Of a stretch of DNA of 24,772 bases, positions 9,417-20,873 are shown one piece after another. A program made the translations under genes and the position numbers. Source of the DNA: Basidiobolus heterosporus B8920 (taxonomy: Eukaryota > Basidiobolomycota > Basidiobolomycetes > Basidiobolales > Basidiobolaceae); the NCBI GenBank assembly GCA_000697455.1, contig JNET01028307.1:1-24772 (forward strand), written 5' to 3'. A model generated the notes under the pieces. That model was not told the origin of the DNA. It did no database searches and saw only the letters and a program-made list of their open reading frames with translations. The stretch's first letter is position 1, and each line of letters begins with the position of its first letter.

Positions 9417-10307
9417 TTATTTTGCCTCCGCTTTGGAATGTTGCGATGAAGCGAGATTCAATCCTTTGGCAGGAACGAGTCCCACGCCGAGACCGGCAGG
9501 TTTGATTACAGACCGAGGCCACCATCTGTAACGAAAGATTTTTTGACTAGGGGCTGGGTTAATGTGTTCGATAACATGTCTGCGAATCAATCCCGTTTGA
9601 TCAAAGTTGTAGATAAATACTCCCTCATATATAGTTCGCGACTTGGTTCCAGTTGGTGAGAAGAATGCAACCTTAGGGGTACCCTCAAGCGACCAACGTA
9701 AAATTAGTTCAACATCAGTATTTGGTTTTTCTGTATCGACCTCTTCAACAGACTCGACCGAACCGGCACGGTTTTGTGTTAGTTTGTGAATATCGAAACG
9801 CAAGTCTGAATAATACCAGCGTAGAGACCAGCGCACAGTAGCTGCTAGCATCAAATAACTCCATTTCCCACGAAATTGAAGTCCGGTATAGCGTGGTTCC
9901 CATAGTATTATGTTTGGCGAATAAATGCTAGTATTATTCAGGCCAAAGATAAAAAAATTCGGTAGTTCTTGGCGAAGTGTATCTATAGCTTATGGAGTAA
10001 AGAACGGTCAGTTTGGCATTTCGAATTCTCGCTTCTAATCTGAGACCAATGTGGGGTAAAAGGAAATCATGGCCTATTTACCTGCACCAACGTTCATTTC
10101 ATAATCACTAGCACCCTTTGGACTCTCCGGGGAATTGTTGGTGGTATCATTGGAAGGGTGGTCACTCTCTGACTTCTGGATGGGCATCTCCTGTGCAGTT
10201 TTTGCGCAAGAACTGAAGAAGCCTACTGATAAATATGGTCTTTTAAAAGCGTAGACAAGTCGAGGTAACCTGACAGAAGATAAGTTCTTCGATAACAATA
10301 AACACAT
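9417..10307 (-). CDS. DUF2358/C6orf136-like protein, probably mitochondrial
   Basis: Two exons (10307-10082, 9988-9417; intron 93 nt) giving 265 residues. The N-terminus (MCLLLSKNLSSVRLPRLVYA...) is rich in Arg, Ser and Leu, lacks acidic residues for about 40 positions, and looks like a mitochondrial targeting peptide. A Ser/Asn/Pro-rich linker follows. The second exon opens with AIDTLRQELPNFF and SIYSPNIILWEP, matching the start of the DUF2358 fold (NTF2-like family of unknown function seen in C6orf136 and plant chloroplast proteins). It continues with VRWSLRWYYSDLRFDIHKL, two RWSLEG-like strands and an EHINPAP end. The molecular role is unknown. The start is the first ATG; an upstream in-frame TTG exists at 10325. 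Confidence 0.7.
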
Positions 10308-10588
10308 CGTTGGTAAGCTAACCAACCAATCTTAATAAGCAAAATATTCGAGATAAAGGTATCGTCTCTCACAATAGTCTCTTGAAATTTGTCAACATGC
10401 AAAGAACACCGTGTTGTTTAAAGGTGTGTTTCAAGGTAATGACAATACTCAGCTTTGAACAGGAATAACTTAATTTATAGGGAATTGTATAGACGTATAT
10501 ACCAGTTATGAGACAATCAAATTACTCTGCTGCAAGCTACGGACTACGGAAAAAGATTGATCAGTTACTTATGACGTTTTGATTGTGA
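10308..10588. other. Promoter side of the DUF2358-like gene
   Basis: AT-rich DNA with no recognisable gene, presumably holding the minus-strand promoter of the gene that starts at 10307. I see no clear TATA box or repeat. Confidence 0.4.
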
Positions 10589-10825
10589 AAAGTGGATAAT
10601 TCTTATGCTACATCTTATCATTCCCATGATAATGTTAAATGGTGGAGAAATTCAGGAATTAATGGCAGTACTGTTAAGATTGTGGATTTAGCCTGTCTAA
10701 TCCTTAACCTTACTCCAGCCACTAAGTGACTTCTTGATGCGTATATGATCTACTTTCTTGTGAACTCTAAATATGCGAATCAGAACAGAATTCGACTAAT
10801 GCTACATAAAATTAAAATCACCTAA
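10589..10825 (+). pseudogene. Possible hAT-family transposase C-terminal relic
   Basis: One frame (about 78 codons, a single internal TGA at 10727-10729) reads HDNVKWWRNSG, then KIVDLACLILNLTPAT, then after the stop YFLVNSKYANQNRI. The order WW...G, LA..IL..PAT, F.V.SK..NR resembles the C-terminal dimerisation region of hAT transposases (family pattern: WW, LA..ILS.PATSA.SER.FS, K.RNRL). The SER motif itself is lost around the stop codon. No terminal inverted repeats were recognised. The call is tentative. Confidence 0.35.
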
Positions 10826-11993
10826 AATCAACAATGTGTCCGTGACAACCAATTAAGTTTTTGAAGAAGTGAGGAAACAAAATGAAAGTTGCTTGCCGTA
10901 TGTGTAGTTATACCCATCGAATATACTTGATTAGGGGTCTAATTAGCTTGAAATTTAGCTATGCTTACATGATTGATAACGTTGTTCTTTTGATTACTGA
11001 CACACTTCACGAATGAGATACGCATGAAAGCTGCCATCCTCTTGGTATCTTTGACTCCGTTGCTACTAATGTTTCAGAGGTATATGATACGGCATCCAGC
11101 AACAGCAGAAAGAAAGAATCAATAGCTGTGTTCCTATCTTCTAAGCCAAAGCAAAGAACCAATAGCTATATTCCTATCCTCTAGACTCAACCCACTCTTT
11201 TTGTCTCCTCTGGTTCGATAATTGTTTCCATACTAGGCCTAAACAACTATAATCTTGAATACAATCTATTTAATAAGTTCCCGATAATTCTCAATGATAA
11301 ATCACCCACTTTTTATGCCCTTGATAACTATTTAGATTTCGGATAATTTTTACCAAACTTGGCCTACATAGTTCACGTAACTCGATGGTTAAATTAAACA
11401 CATGAAGTTGGATTGCCAAGAAAATCCAAGCTAATTAGACTAAACAGAGATTACAAAATATCTGTATTGCAATGAATAATTAGATTTACGTGCAGGATCT
11501 AGTAACATTCAACATTACCACGCGTTAACTTATGTCTTCATTTTGGCCCAATCATCACCCGTCATTGGCTTTGTTCACCTGGCAAAATTGGGGAGAGGGA
11601 GAGTTCGCTCTCAGTTGCTCAGTTGACTTCTTTTCCAACCTGGTTTTCACTGATTGACAGTCTTCGTATTAGCTTTTGCAACAACCCTCATCTATATCTC
11701 TCTTTTCTGTTTTGTTGTGAAATTCTCTTTTCTGACAGCTTCCCGTTGCTTGGATAAAGTCTGCCACTTTTCATATACAACTCGGACGTTTGGTTTTCTT
11801 TACGGAACGCTAGATAATTATATTAAAACCTGTGGGCAGTTTATTTGGAAATACTCCATATACTTTTCAAGTATGTATTTTACTCCGATTTTTAGTTCAT
11901 TGGCGGAATTCCGAAAGTCGTTCCGTTGTCAATTAATCAGAAGTTTGATAATTTTTCATACTCATTGCTCTTCACCTATAGTAAATACTCTCT
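10826..11993. other. Long spacer upstream of CDC42
   Basis: No supported gene. The sequence contains a short imperfect direct duplication (11113-11183) and becomes pyrimidine-rich from about 11620, as expected for a fungal promoter/5' UTR. CTATAG at 11977-11982 (ACCTATAG) could be the acceptor of a 5' UTR intron ending just before the CDC42 ATG. The 123-codon frame at 11654-12025 has no ATG start and runs into CDC42 exon 1 in another frame. Confidence 0.45.
11113..11183 (+). repeat. Imperfect direct repeat, about 31 bp, 40-bp period
   Basis: Two units, 11113-11143 and 11153-11183, share AAAGAAYCAATAGCTRTRTT followed by CCTATCYTCTA. They differ by a few transitions only. Confidence 0.8.
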
Positions 11994-12783
<790 letters not shown>

Positions 12784-13255
12784 GAATGATGAGAATGTTG
12801 ACCTCTTTTATACTTCAAGACTCACTAGTCCAATGGTCTCTCATTCAACACTTAACTCACTTATCCTTTTTCGTATGACCTCTTTTAAACCATCACACTT
12901 ATGTTTGCTGGAAACTACTGCTCTTGAACCTTCATCATAGCAATGGGAAGCATTATATTTTGGCACGTAATGCCAGTTTTCCACATTATATGCTCACCGG
13001 TTATTTTCCTTACCTTTCTTCATCCATCCGTAATTGAATTATTGTACTTTCGTTTTGCTTATTTCCACTTGGCCCAATGACAAGGTTTCTCTTCACCCTC
13101 GTATAATGGTTGCCTAATTACTTGATTTATTTCACGTTAAGTAAATGGAAATTTTGTGGAGTATCGATGTTGAGTCCGTGATACTCTGTACTGGAATAGG
13201 TGGAAATGTAAACACAGGGCTTCTAAGGAAAAGTTTTGACAGAGTAGACTCTTAC

Positions 13256-13272
13256 TTAGGGTTAGGGTTAGA
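13256..13272 (+). repeat. Short interstitial telomere-like repeat (TTAGGG)
   Basis: The stretch reads TTAGGGTTAGGGTTAGA, two full TTAGGG units plus a partial one. Similar single or double units occur at 1531-1541 and 1665-1675 (opposite orientation), 13853-13859 and 22566-22576. Confidence 0.85.
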
Positions 13273-13662
13273 GACGGAGATTTATTTCTTTCACCTGTGC
13301 TTCAAATGGCCAGAGGGCTACCTATTCGGTAAAAGTAGGCATCATTCTTTGAAGTTGCTGTGGGCCTTTACGTTCCCCATGAAATAAACCAACACCATGT
13401 CGATATCTCCGAGCAGATGGCTGCTTTTGGGGGAGGGGACATGGCTGAATCCGGTATTTCTAAGGCACTCATTACGACACCCGGGTCCAGTAAAAACATG
13501 AATCTGCAAGTCCAATGAAAATCCTCGGAATATTCTAGCTCTTGAATGATGAGTGAGTTGTGTTTTCTGCATCACAGTTAACCGAGTTTTCTAGGTTGAG
13601 GATGGGCTCTTGAGGATGGCTCGAAAAAGTCCAACCTGAATGAGAGGGAGAAGGTTGGGATT

Positions 13663-13702
13663 AGGGGGAGGAGAGGGGAGGAGAGGAGAAGGGAGGGGAG
13701 GG
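13663..13702 (+). repeat. Polypurine (G/A) tract
   Basis: Forty consecutive purines on the + strand with five runs of three to five G. This is compatible with triplex or G-quadruplex formation, though loop lengths between the middle runs are long. The flanking 13641-13662 is also purine-rich. Confidence 0.85.
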
Positions 13703-14450
13703 CTTATGCTCCATACAGCAAGTGAATCATGAGCAATTTTGACATTGACATCAGCATATCGTATTTGTACAGCTTGTATTCAGCTGGATTTGGATTTGTG
13801 TGTTTGTATAGATGTGTAGATGTGCATGAGCTTGCGTGGGTTTGCCTGGGGTTTAGGGTTGTTGTTGTCTCATAGTATTATAAAGTTTGGTTCCATACAA
13901 TCATTCCATCCGGATTATCGGTTGGCTCGATCCTCTCCTTTTTCTATTGAAAATTATCCTGATTTGCTACTTTATGAGTGATTCTGGAGTATCTAGATAT
14001 TTTGTTGGATCTGCCTACATTTCATAGAATTATAGGGTATAATCCTTATCTCAGCCTTTTTAGTCAATTTTTGCTCTCTAATCATATTTCTTTTCCCTTT
14101 CAATTTGTTGTCTTTAGCGCATAGATAGTTGTCTGTTGGAAAGTTTCTTCCTCGACAGGTTGCCTGATTCTCGATTTTCTTTATCGTTTTTATTCCACTG
14201 AATATAGACTTGCCTTAGTCTATTTATTCTTTCTAAATACGGTATGTAGCTTGTAAAGTTCTTTTTTCTATCGCAAACCAAGCGGTATTCTGATGCATTT
14301 CCTTATTACTTCCAGATATCATCAGCTTCAATAATTGTGCTGATTCAAGTCGCCACATCTGAGAGCCAACCAAATCTTATACTTTTCTTTTGACTTCTAC
14401 CTCTTGGTAGCCTCTGCTCCCTTTTGCCGCTTATTTTATCATTCAGTTAA

Positions 14451-16628
14451 ATGGATACTTACATACCTCGACCTCACGAAGACGACGACGACGATGACGA
14501 TAGTCCCAAGGTTGTAGATCGAGACCCTACTGGTCGTTTTGAGAGATATGAAGAATCTTTGGGTATAGGAGGATACAAAGAAGTTTACAAAGGGTTCGAT
14601 CAGGAAGAAGGAGTGGAGGTAGCGTGGAACCAGTTGAGGATAGATCATTTGGGTAAAAAAGATGCACAGAAGATTGTATACGAAGTGGAGATATTAAAGA
14701 CGCTTCGCCATGAAAACATCATAAACCTCTTCCATACATGGACTGCTAAAGGACCAGATGGTCGAAGCCGGGTATATTTTATTACAGAATTGATGACTTC
14801 TGGAACCCTGAAGCAATATATTAGACGAACCAAATGCCAGCTCAAACCTCGTGTGCTCAAAAGTTGGTGTCGACAAGTCCTTCGTGGATTGAATTATCTC
14901 CATACTAAAGATCCCCCTATTATCCATCGTGACTTAAAATGTGACAATATATTCATCAATGGAAACAACGGTCAAGCAAAGATAGGTGATCTGGGATTAG
15001 CCACTTTTATGCGCAAGCAGCATGTATCCTCAGTGCTTGGAACTCCGGAGTTTATGGCACCCGAACTTTACGACGAGCATTACGATGAAAGGGCCGATAT
15101 TTATGCTTTTGGTATGTGCGTTTTGGAGATGTTGACCCGTGAATATCCTTACAGTGAATGCCAAAACCCTGCACAAATTTATCGCAAAGTTACTCAAGGC
15201 ATTAGACCGGCATCACTTCAGCGTATCACTGACCCAGACATACTTCAGTTTATTGAACTCTGCATTCAATACGACCCTAATCGTCGCCCATCGGCTGCTC
15301 AATTACTGTGCCATCCATTCCTTGCACTGGATAGCGGAACTGGTCCAGAGAGTGTGTATTCATCGTCTTTTGGCTCGACAGTCTCACTACCGCAGGAGTC
15401 TATTCCTCAGTCCACAACCAGCTCTCAACGCTCAACCGATACCTGGGTCAGTGATAAGGAATCTTCTACATACCCAGCATTAGCGCAATTGCGATTATCC
15501 AATGGTTCTACATACTTTAATTCAAACGAATCCAAAGAATCTATAGCATCGCCCTACCCAGTTGATGAACAACCCCATAGCCAAAGTTTCGCCTCACCCA
15601 GTCGCCCTACCGTCAATGAGAACCCAGATGCGTTTCGAGTCTCCCAGACATCCCCTAAGGCATCATCGGTCAACCATTGTGATGTTGAAATAATGCAGAA
15701 CAGCGGGGATGGCGAGCTTATATTACGAATGACATGTGCCGTACCAGGATCCGATGCCCAGACAGTTAAATTCCCACTTAACTTGAAGGAAGATACACCT
15801 GAATCGGTTGTAAGTGAGATGGTGAGGGAAGAATTGTTAAGTGATGAGTACAAGGTGCTGGCCGAGAAGAACATCAGAAAGGCCATTACACTGGCTTGTC
15901 AGAAAAAAGTGGTAAACTCAGAATTCAACGGATTGGAGCATCCTACGGTGGTTCGACCCATGAGTACGTTGCATTCCAGTATGCAAGAATACTTCCAGAA
16001 TCACCGACGAGATGGTTCTTCACTCAGTTTCAGCTCCTACACCAGCTCGGAGGCCTCTTATCTTGATCACAACTCAGATATGTCAGAAAGAGTGGATGTT
16101 GTAGAGAGAATAGGGAGACCTAGCTCCTTAGGATCTCGTCGAGCAGGGATTCAACAAATCTTTGATCCAGCAGATCCATTTGTCACCACCACTGATTATG
16201 AGCCATTGAGAAGAGCCAAATCAGCAGGACCTCGCTCAACTTTACGTGGGTCCCCACAAAAGTTACCTCCTTCAATATTTGGATTATATGATCCAGTCGA
16301 TACTCGATCCTCGGTTCGATCAAGCTCCAATAGTGAGCTTCATCTGGCAGCACCCGAAAATCCACATCTTACGGATTCTGAACCAGCTCGACATCGCGAG
16401 AATCGGCATCGTCGAAGCTTATCAAACCCACCCCGGGCGATCACGCCCAATGTTTCAACACAGCCTATGCAGCAACATCCCTCTGAGGTTGGGGCTTCAT
16501 CGATGCCCACTGGGCAAATGTATTATAACCAGTATGAAACATCTAATGATGGTGACGAAGCATTCCAGCAACGACAGTACTTGAGGGCTGGCACCTCTCT
16601 GCCACCGTACCCAACTGGCAGAACATAA
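14451..16628 (+). CDS. WNK: WNK (with-no-lysine) serine/threonine protein kinase
   Basis: A single uninterrupted frame of 725 residues. The kinase domain spans about 30-291. The subdomain II lysine is replaced (VAWN, N60), and a lysine sits in the glycine loop instead (GIGGYKEVYKG, K43), the defining WNK arrangement. HRDLKCDN is at 159-166 and DLGLAT at 180-185, so the DLG leucine used for chloride sensing is kept. The activation loop reads SSVLGTPEFMAPE, with S194 matching the WNK autophosphorylation serine. A second domain at about 422-480 (ELILRMTCAVPGS...VVSEMVREELL) matches the WNK autoinhibitory PF2/OSR1_C-like fold. The rest is Ser/Pro-rich, low complexity, with basophilic sites RRAKS (S591) and HRRSLS (S656). 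The N-terminus has seven consecutive Asp. The likely role is osmotic/ion-stress signalling, by analogy with other eukaryotes. It is the only intronless complete gene here. Confidence 0.93.
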   Translation: MDTYIPRPHEDDDDDDDSPKVVDRDPTGRFERYEESLGIGGYKEVYKGFDQEEGVEVAWNQLRIDHLGKKDAQKIVYEVEILKTLRHENIINLFHTWTAKGPDGRSRVYFITELMTSGTLKQYIRRTKCQLKPRVLKSWCRQVLRGLNYLHTKDPPIIHRDLKCDNIFINGNNGQAKIGDLGLATFMRKQHVSSVLGTPEFMAPELYDEHYDERADIYAFGMCVLEMLTREYPYSECQNPAQIYRKVTQGIRPASLQRITDPDILQFIELCIQYDPNRRPSAAQLLCHPFLALDSGTGPESVYSSSFGSTVSLPQESIPQSTTSSQRSTDTWVSDKESSTYPALAQLRLSNGSTYFNSNESKESIASPYPVDEQPHSQSFASPSRPTVNENPDAFRVSQTSPKASSVNHCDVEIMQNSGDGELILRMTCAVPGSDAQTVKFPLNLKEDTPESVVSEMVREELLSDEYKVLAEKNIRKAITLACQKKVVNSEFNGLEHPTVVRPMSTLHSSMQEYFQNHRRDGSSLSFSSYTSSEASYLDHNSDMSERVDVVERIGRPSSLGSRRAGIQQIFDPADPFVTTTDYEPLRRAKSAGPRSTLRGSPQKLPPSIFGLYDPVDTRSSVRSSSNSELHLAAPENPHLTDSEPARHRENRHRRSLSNPPRAITPNVSTQPMQQHPSEVGASSMPTGQMYYNQYETSNDGDEAFQQRQYLRAGTSLPPYPTGRT

Positions 16629-16633
16629 TATTT

Positions 16634-16665
16634 CTCACCCTCACCCCCACCCTCACCCCATCACC
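16634..16665 (+). repeat. CACCC-rich tract after the WNK stop
   Basis: The tract begins 5 bases after the stop codon. It has five CACC(C) units with no G, similar in composition and position to the tract after CCT1. Confidence 0.85.
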
Positions 16666-17050
16666 GATTTCTTTTCCACTCGCACTAGCACTCAACACTT
16701 AACACTGCTTCCCCGTCCCTACTTCCACCTTCCACTTTCCACCACCAACACTCGCCTTTCCACATCTCTCTTATGTCTTATCTTTTAAACGCCGAGTTAA
16801 TCATCCCATCACTTGATTTAGACAAAACTAAAGAAAGTCCTCTTTACCTGAGTATATGTTGACGTGGCATGAAATCATTTGATTAAAATCAGGAATGTAA
16901 TTTAACTAAGAATAGGTGCCTCCACGGTCGCTTATTGTTAATGTGCCTATCTTGATAAATGATTTGAGTGAAGTGTTGGGGAGATGGTGACTAGAAGGGA
17001 AGAGGTGGAGAGAAAGAGGGAAAGGGAGTAATCCAAAGATGGGTTCAATC

Positions 17051-17092
17051 ATTCCTATTCCTATTCCTACTCCTACTCCTACTCCTACTCTT
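17051..17092 (+). repeat. Simple repeat (ATTCCT)n/(ACTCCT)n
   Basis: Three TTCCTA units followed by about four CTCCTA units, a 6-bp period microsatellite in the 3' region shared by the convergent genes. Confidence 0.9.
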
Positions 17093-17260
17093 ATCGTATT
17101 TGTGGCATCCTTATTCCTCTAATATTTTTCAAGGTGCGTGTTTATTATAATTACATGGATCAGATGGGAGCAGGAACGGGAATGAGAACGATAATATGAC
17201 CTGGGATATTACGAAGGCTAAACAAAATGTTACTGATCTTCGTGACAGAGAATAGTAGTG

Positions 17261-17315
17261 GATACAGATACTAGTACAAATACTAGTACAGATGCAAATA
17301 TAGATATAGATATAG
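17261..17315 (+). repeat. Low-complexity GATA/ACTAGTA repeat
   Basis: Two ACTAGTACARAT units followed by (GATATA)n, close to the end of the PX gene, probably in its 3' UTR. Confidence 0.75.
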
Positions 17316-17354
17316 TCTCGCCTTTGCCTGTATTGAAAACGATGTGGGTTGGAC

Positions 17355-20300
17355 TTAGGATTTCAGAAGACTGAAGATCTCGTTCATCAAAGGCTCAAGT
17401 AATTTTGGTATGTATTGTAACTTTGGGTAAGGAACTGATGGTTCAGTCACTTGAGCATGTCGACGTTTGTAATCGTGATTTTGCTGATTTTCCAATGTTA
17501 CTGAATCTTCTGGCTTCTTGGGATCGGTATTGATGGAGTTGGAGGAATTGGAGTTAGGGCTGGTGTGCTCCTCCTCATCAGACAACTGAACTTCCATTAG
17601 ATCTCCCAAAGAAATATCAACGCCAGAGAAGCTATTCATCTTCATATCTGGTTGTAACTCAAGATGGATCAAGTTCTCATGCGTCTCACTGTCTAATAAA
17701 TAACGCAGATCTTCTGGAAGGTCAGTTAGCCCGGACACCTTCATCAATCTCTGCAAGATATCCGAAGGTACACTAGCCAAGATCGCTTCCATCTCTTCCC
17801 CTGCCAATTCCACTCCTAAATTGGAGATCATCTTCTTACGAAGTCTTCGGAAATGCCTTAGATTTTCTCGAAAAGTAAACTCCTTTAATTTCTCCAAATC
17901 CTCCATGAATCCATCTCGAAATTCCGTGGATTTCATGAACTCTTCTTGATTCAAGAATTTTTCCATATCAAGTGGCTCTTTCAGTACTCCCTCACGTAAA
18001 CAACTCATCATACTCTCAAACCAACCGATCAATTTCTGGAATAGACCGTCATGACTATTCGCGTAGAGTAGGTGTACAAATCGATAAAACACGACCTCGT
18101 ACTCTTTAACGAGATCCGTGAAGGATTTAAGGGAATCCAGCGGAGTAATACCTAAATAGAGATATGATCGATTGGTTACATCTGGGTCTCTGGCAAGTGA
18201 TAGATAGAAAGATTAGTAGTCACCTTGATCGATGTCGTTTGCCTCGATCACTTTGATCAACTTGTCAATGAAGTCTCGAGTGTCTATTACAAAGTCACTG
18301 ATATTTGCATCCTAAAATAGTCCCAATGTGAGGTTACTTTCGCTGTCACCGATCTGCCATATGCTTCCTAGGCCAACTAACCTTGTAAATTTGTGCCAAG
18401 GGTTGGTAAAAGATTGAAAGGATATCTTTCAGAAGTTCTCCGGTGATTCCCTGAGCCCACAAGTTCATATTCAGATGCAAATCAGGAGCAGGTACAACTA
18501 GGATAGGAAGCACATACCTCAAATATCAGATCCATAGTGAGCTCTGTGTTTCGGACCTGTGTACTTAGGAACATGAATTTATGTAAATTCTTAAGCATAA
18601 TCTCCGTATCACTGAATCCTAGCACAGGCTCAGTGGCCTCTAGCAGCTCCCTGGAGCGATTGCTAGCCTCCAAGTGTTCTTTAGCACTCCATAGTTTCAT
18701 TAACACCAGTGGGTTGACATCGACTGGTTTGATTGTATCGTCGCGAACGATTCGGAAAAGTTTATCCAAGTCTGACATGCCTAAAGAGACGGTGAGTTTG
18801 GGTGAAGGATTCTTCGGAAAAGTCGGGTTAGGAAGATATACCTGCTTCATCATCATAAGGTTGATTCTCCGAAGAATACACATAATTATGTATTCTATCA
18901 CACACACTTTCTTCCTTGATTTGGGCCCTCAGTTCCTCGATAGCCTTTTTCTTCTTTCTCAAGGAGTCGCTCAAATTTGAGCTAACGACCCTAGAATCAC
19001 GAATGGATCTTGGTAATGATTCCTTTGCTTCATGAGTATTTGAATGGAAAATTACCGTTGTAGGATACTTGGATGCCCAAATGGCTGTGCTAAGAATAAG
19101 TCCAATACCGCTTTCATCATGGCTGTTGGATTTGATATCATCAGAATTCCCTTAAGAGCTCGATAGGGGATCATGGAATGCGCTTGACGTAACTGCTGGA
19201 AGTGAATGACTGCAGACTCCTCTGCACAAAAGATACGAAAGAAAGTAGAAGCGAGGCTGGAAGAAAAATAAGTACGTGGTACGCTGTTGAGTAAGAATCG
19301 GAATCACCTACTTGATTCTAGCCAGTTCGATCATTTTTTTATAAGCAACTGGTAGTTGCTCGATGTCCGAGATTTCTTCCAGAGCATTAGCCAATTTGTT
19401 CAATCCGCCTTTAACATGTTACGTTATTTAGCAATCGACTTGTCTCCCAACATATTTCTTACCACTTACCTGGTTCGGAGATTTCCTGAACAAAGGAATC
19501 GGTAATTTCTCTTAATTCCTCCGCTTGCTGTTCAGCCACTTTCAAGAATTTCGCGTGTTCTTCCGCCCTTGCTTTGACCGTCGTCGCTCTCAACTCGCTG
19601 TTTTGAGTATCTTCGGATGTCAACTCGATCGGTGAATGGGTTAGGAACTCTCTAGTCGTTCGGCTCGAAGCGACCGATTCGTCGCGTAATAGTTTTCTCA
19701 AGTAAGCCTGTAAAGCCAATCGGTCCTTTTCGCAATAAAGTGCAGCATCCGGTTGGGGTTTGAAGCGATGTGGTGGGCCAGATAGATCATGACCGGGTAA
19801 TTCTCGACTAATCTAAAGCAACCAGGGTGAACACATGAAACAACAAATGGACGGGATACAAATGTAGGCCTACCTTGTCGTAAAATCTCTTGATTTGCGA
19901 ATATCTGCGACTGACATGAAAGACCTCATCGGATTCCATGAAATGGGACCTAATCACGAACTCCTAATGAACACACGATGTAAGAAGTGAGTGAACAGAG
20001 TTTACACATGGGACAATCATCAACGCTTACCGAACGTTCTTTCTCCCGAAGATACCCTTGCTCCATGATCTTCCTTACTGTCAAGATCTGTAAGTGCACA
20101 TGGTTGGACTGGTTGTTTTTAATACGTCGTGGTTTTCTTGGTCGAATTTTCACGTCCTGACGGTCTTGATCTTCTTTCAAGTCCTCGATCTTGCCTTGAG
20201 TAATGATCCCCGTGTTGAACAAGATCGTCAACAGTTTCTCTACTCTGATCGAGATTCTTTCGCGTTTACTCAACTCCTCTTCACTGACCGCATAAGCACC

Positions 20301-20873
20301 GAATCTCAACCGACTAAATGCGTTCAAAAATTCTTGAGTTTTATGCCAAATACTTGGATCGGCCTTTTCCAAAAAGGGGAAATTCAACACGAAATGATTG
20401 AAAGCGTATTGTAATAATGGTGTTTCAAAGGGTGATTCCATATGAACACTTGACTTGGTCGAATTCTCTGCAGTAGAGGGTTCAGGTGTAGGTGGATTCG
20501 AACGAAACAGTGAGGTGAAGTTGAAAAATCCCACCTCTACCGGTTTAACTGGGGGTGATAATACACTTTTGTCGTAAAATAATGGAGCTATGGATAAGTG
20601 TTCTCTTAAATCCAACATTTCTCGGTGTATCTGTCTATTAAGAAGGTCTTTTTTTATCAGTTCCAACTCAGTGTTAGTCAATAGGAAAGTCGAGGACAGC
20701 ACTTCCTTTGAAGTCTCGTTCAGGGCCTCGTCTATCTCCGCAGTAGTTTCTATCGTCAGGCCGAGTTCTTCCGAAGTTTTGTCGGGAGTATCTACGGGCA
20801 GAAGAATGAGTTAGTTTGTTATAATCTGACCATAGATTCCATAGAGGTTAAATAACATACCTGAAGTAGTCAT
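17355..20873 (-). CDS. PXB-PX domain protein (yeast Ypr097w-like)
   Basis: Eleven exons: 20873-20861, 20791-20031, 19963-19874, 19812-19470, 19408-19312, 19256-19056, 18990-18842, 18780-18518, 18450-18382, 18311-18224, 18151-17355; introns 55-72 nt; 956 residues. The N-terminal PX-associated (PXB) domain, about 30-190, has TNTELELIKKDLLNRQI and PLLQYAFNHFVLNFPFL..ADPSIW. A PX domain follows at about 215-375, with HVSRRYSQIKRFYDK (RRY at 277-279, the phosphoinositide site) and LRKLLRD..V..SRTTREFL. A long helical region after it (coiled-coil-like heptads, then ILMISNPTAMMKAVLDLFLAQPFG) corresponds to the DUF3818 part of the family. The acidic, Ser/Asn-rich C-terminus is probably disordered. 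Yeast Ypr097w is linked to lipid droplets and ergosterol distribution; a membrane lipid role here is inference. Exon 9 (18382-18450) is the least certain, and exon 7 has two in-frame acceptors. Confidence 0.88.

Larger units (their letters stand above)
12784..14450. other. Long spacer between CDC42 and WNK
   Basis: 1.67 kb without a supported gene. It contains the CDC42 3' end, a telomere-like stretch (13256-13272), a polypurine tract (13663-13702), a GT-rich segment with another TTTAGGG (about 13790-13860), and a long T/pyrimidine-rich run to 14450, presumably the WNK promoter and 5' UTR. The 80-codon frame at 13145-13387 starts with ATG, but its product matches nothing I know and it spans the telomere-like repeat. 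Confidence 0.45.
16629..17354. other. Convergent spacer between WNK and the PX gene
   Basis: Both flanking genes end here, so this is 3' UTR and terminator DNA. It holds the C-rich tract and two simple repeats listed separately, plus a C/T-rich stretch to about 16780. No gene was seen. Confidence 0.5.

Noticed and set aside
10308-11993. tRNA gene in the long spacer
   Set aside because: GGTTCGATAAT near 11212 is reminiscent of a T-arm, but there is no matching A box or acceptor pairing.
13145-13387. 80-codon ATG-led frame
   Set aside because: No family resemblance, no splice or promoter context, and it includes a telomere-like repeat; most likely chance.
15139-16584. Long alternative-frame ORFs within WNK (15139-15483, 16246-16584, and minus-strand 15554-15886)
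   Set aside because: They are overlapping shadows of a continuous, clearly conserved kinase frame.
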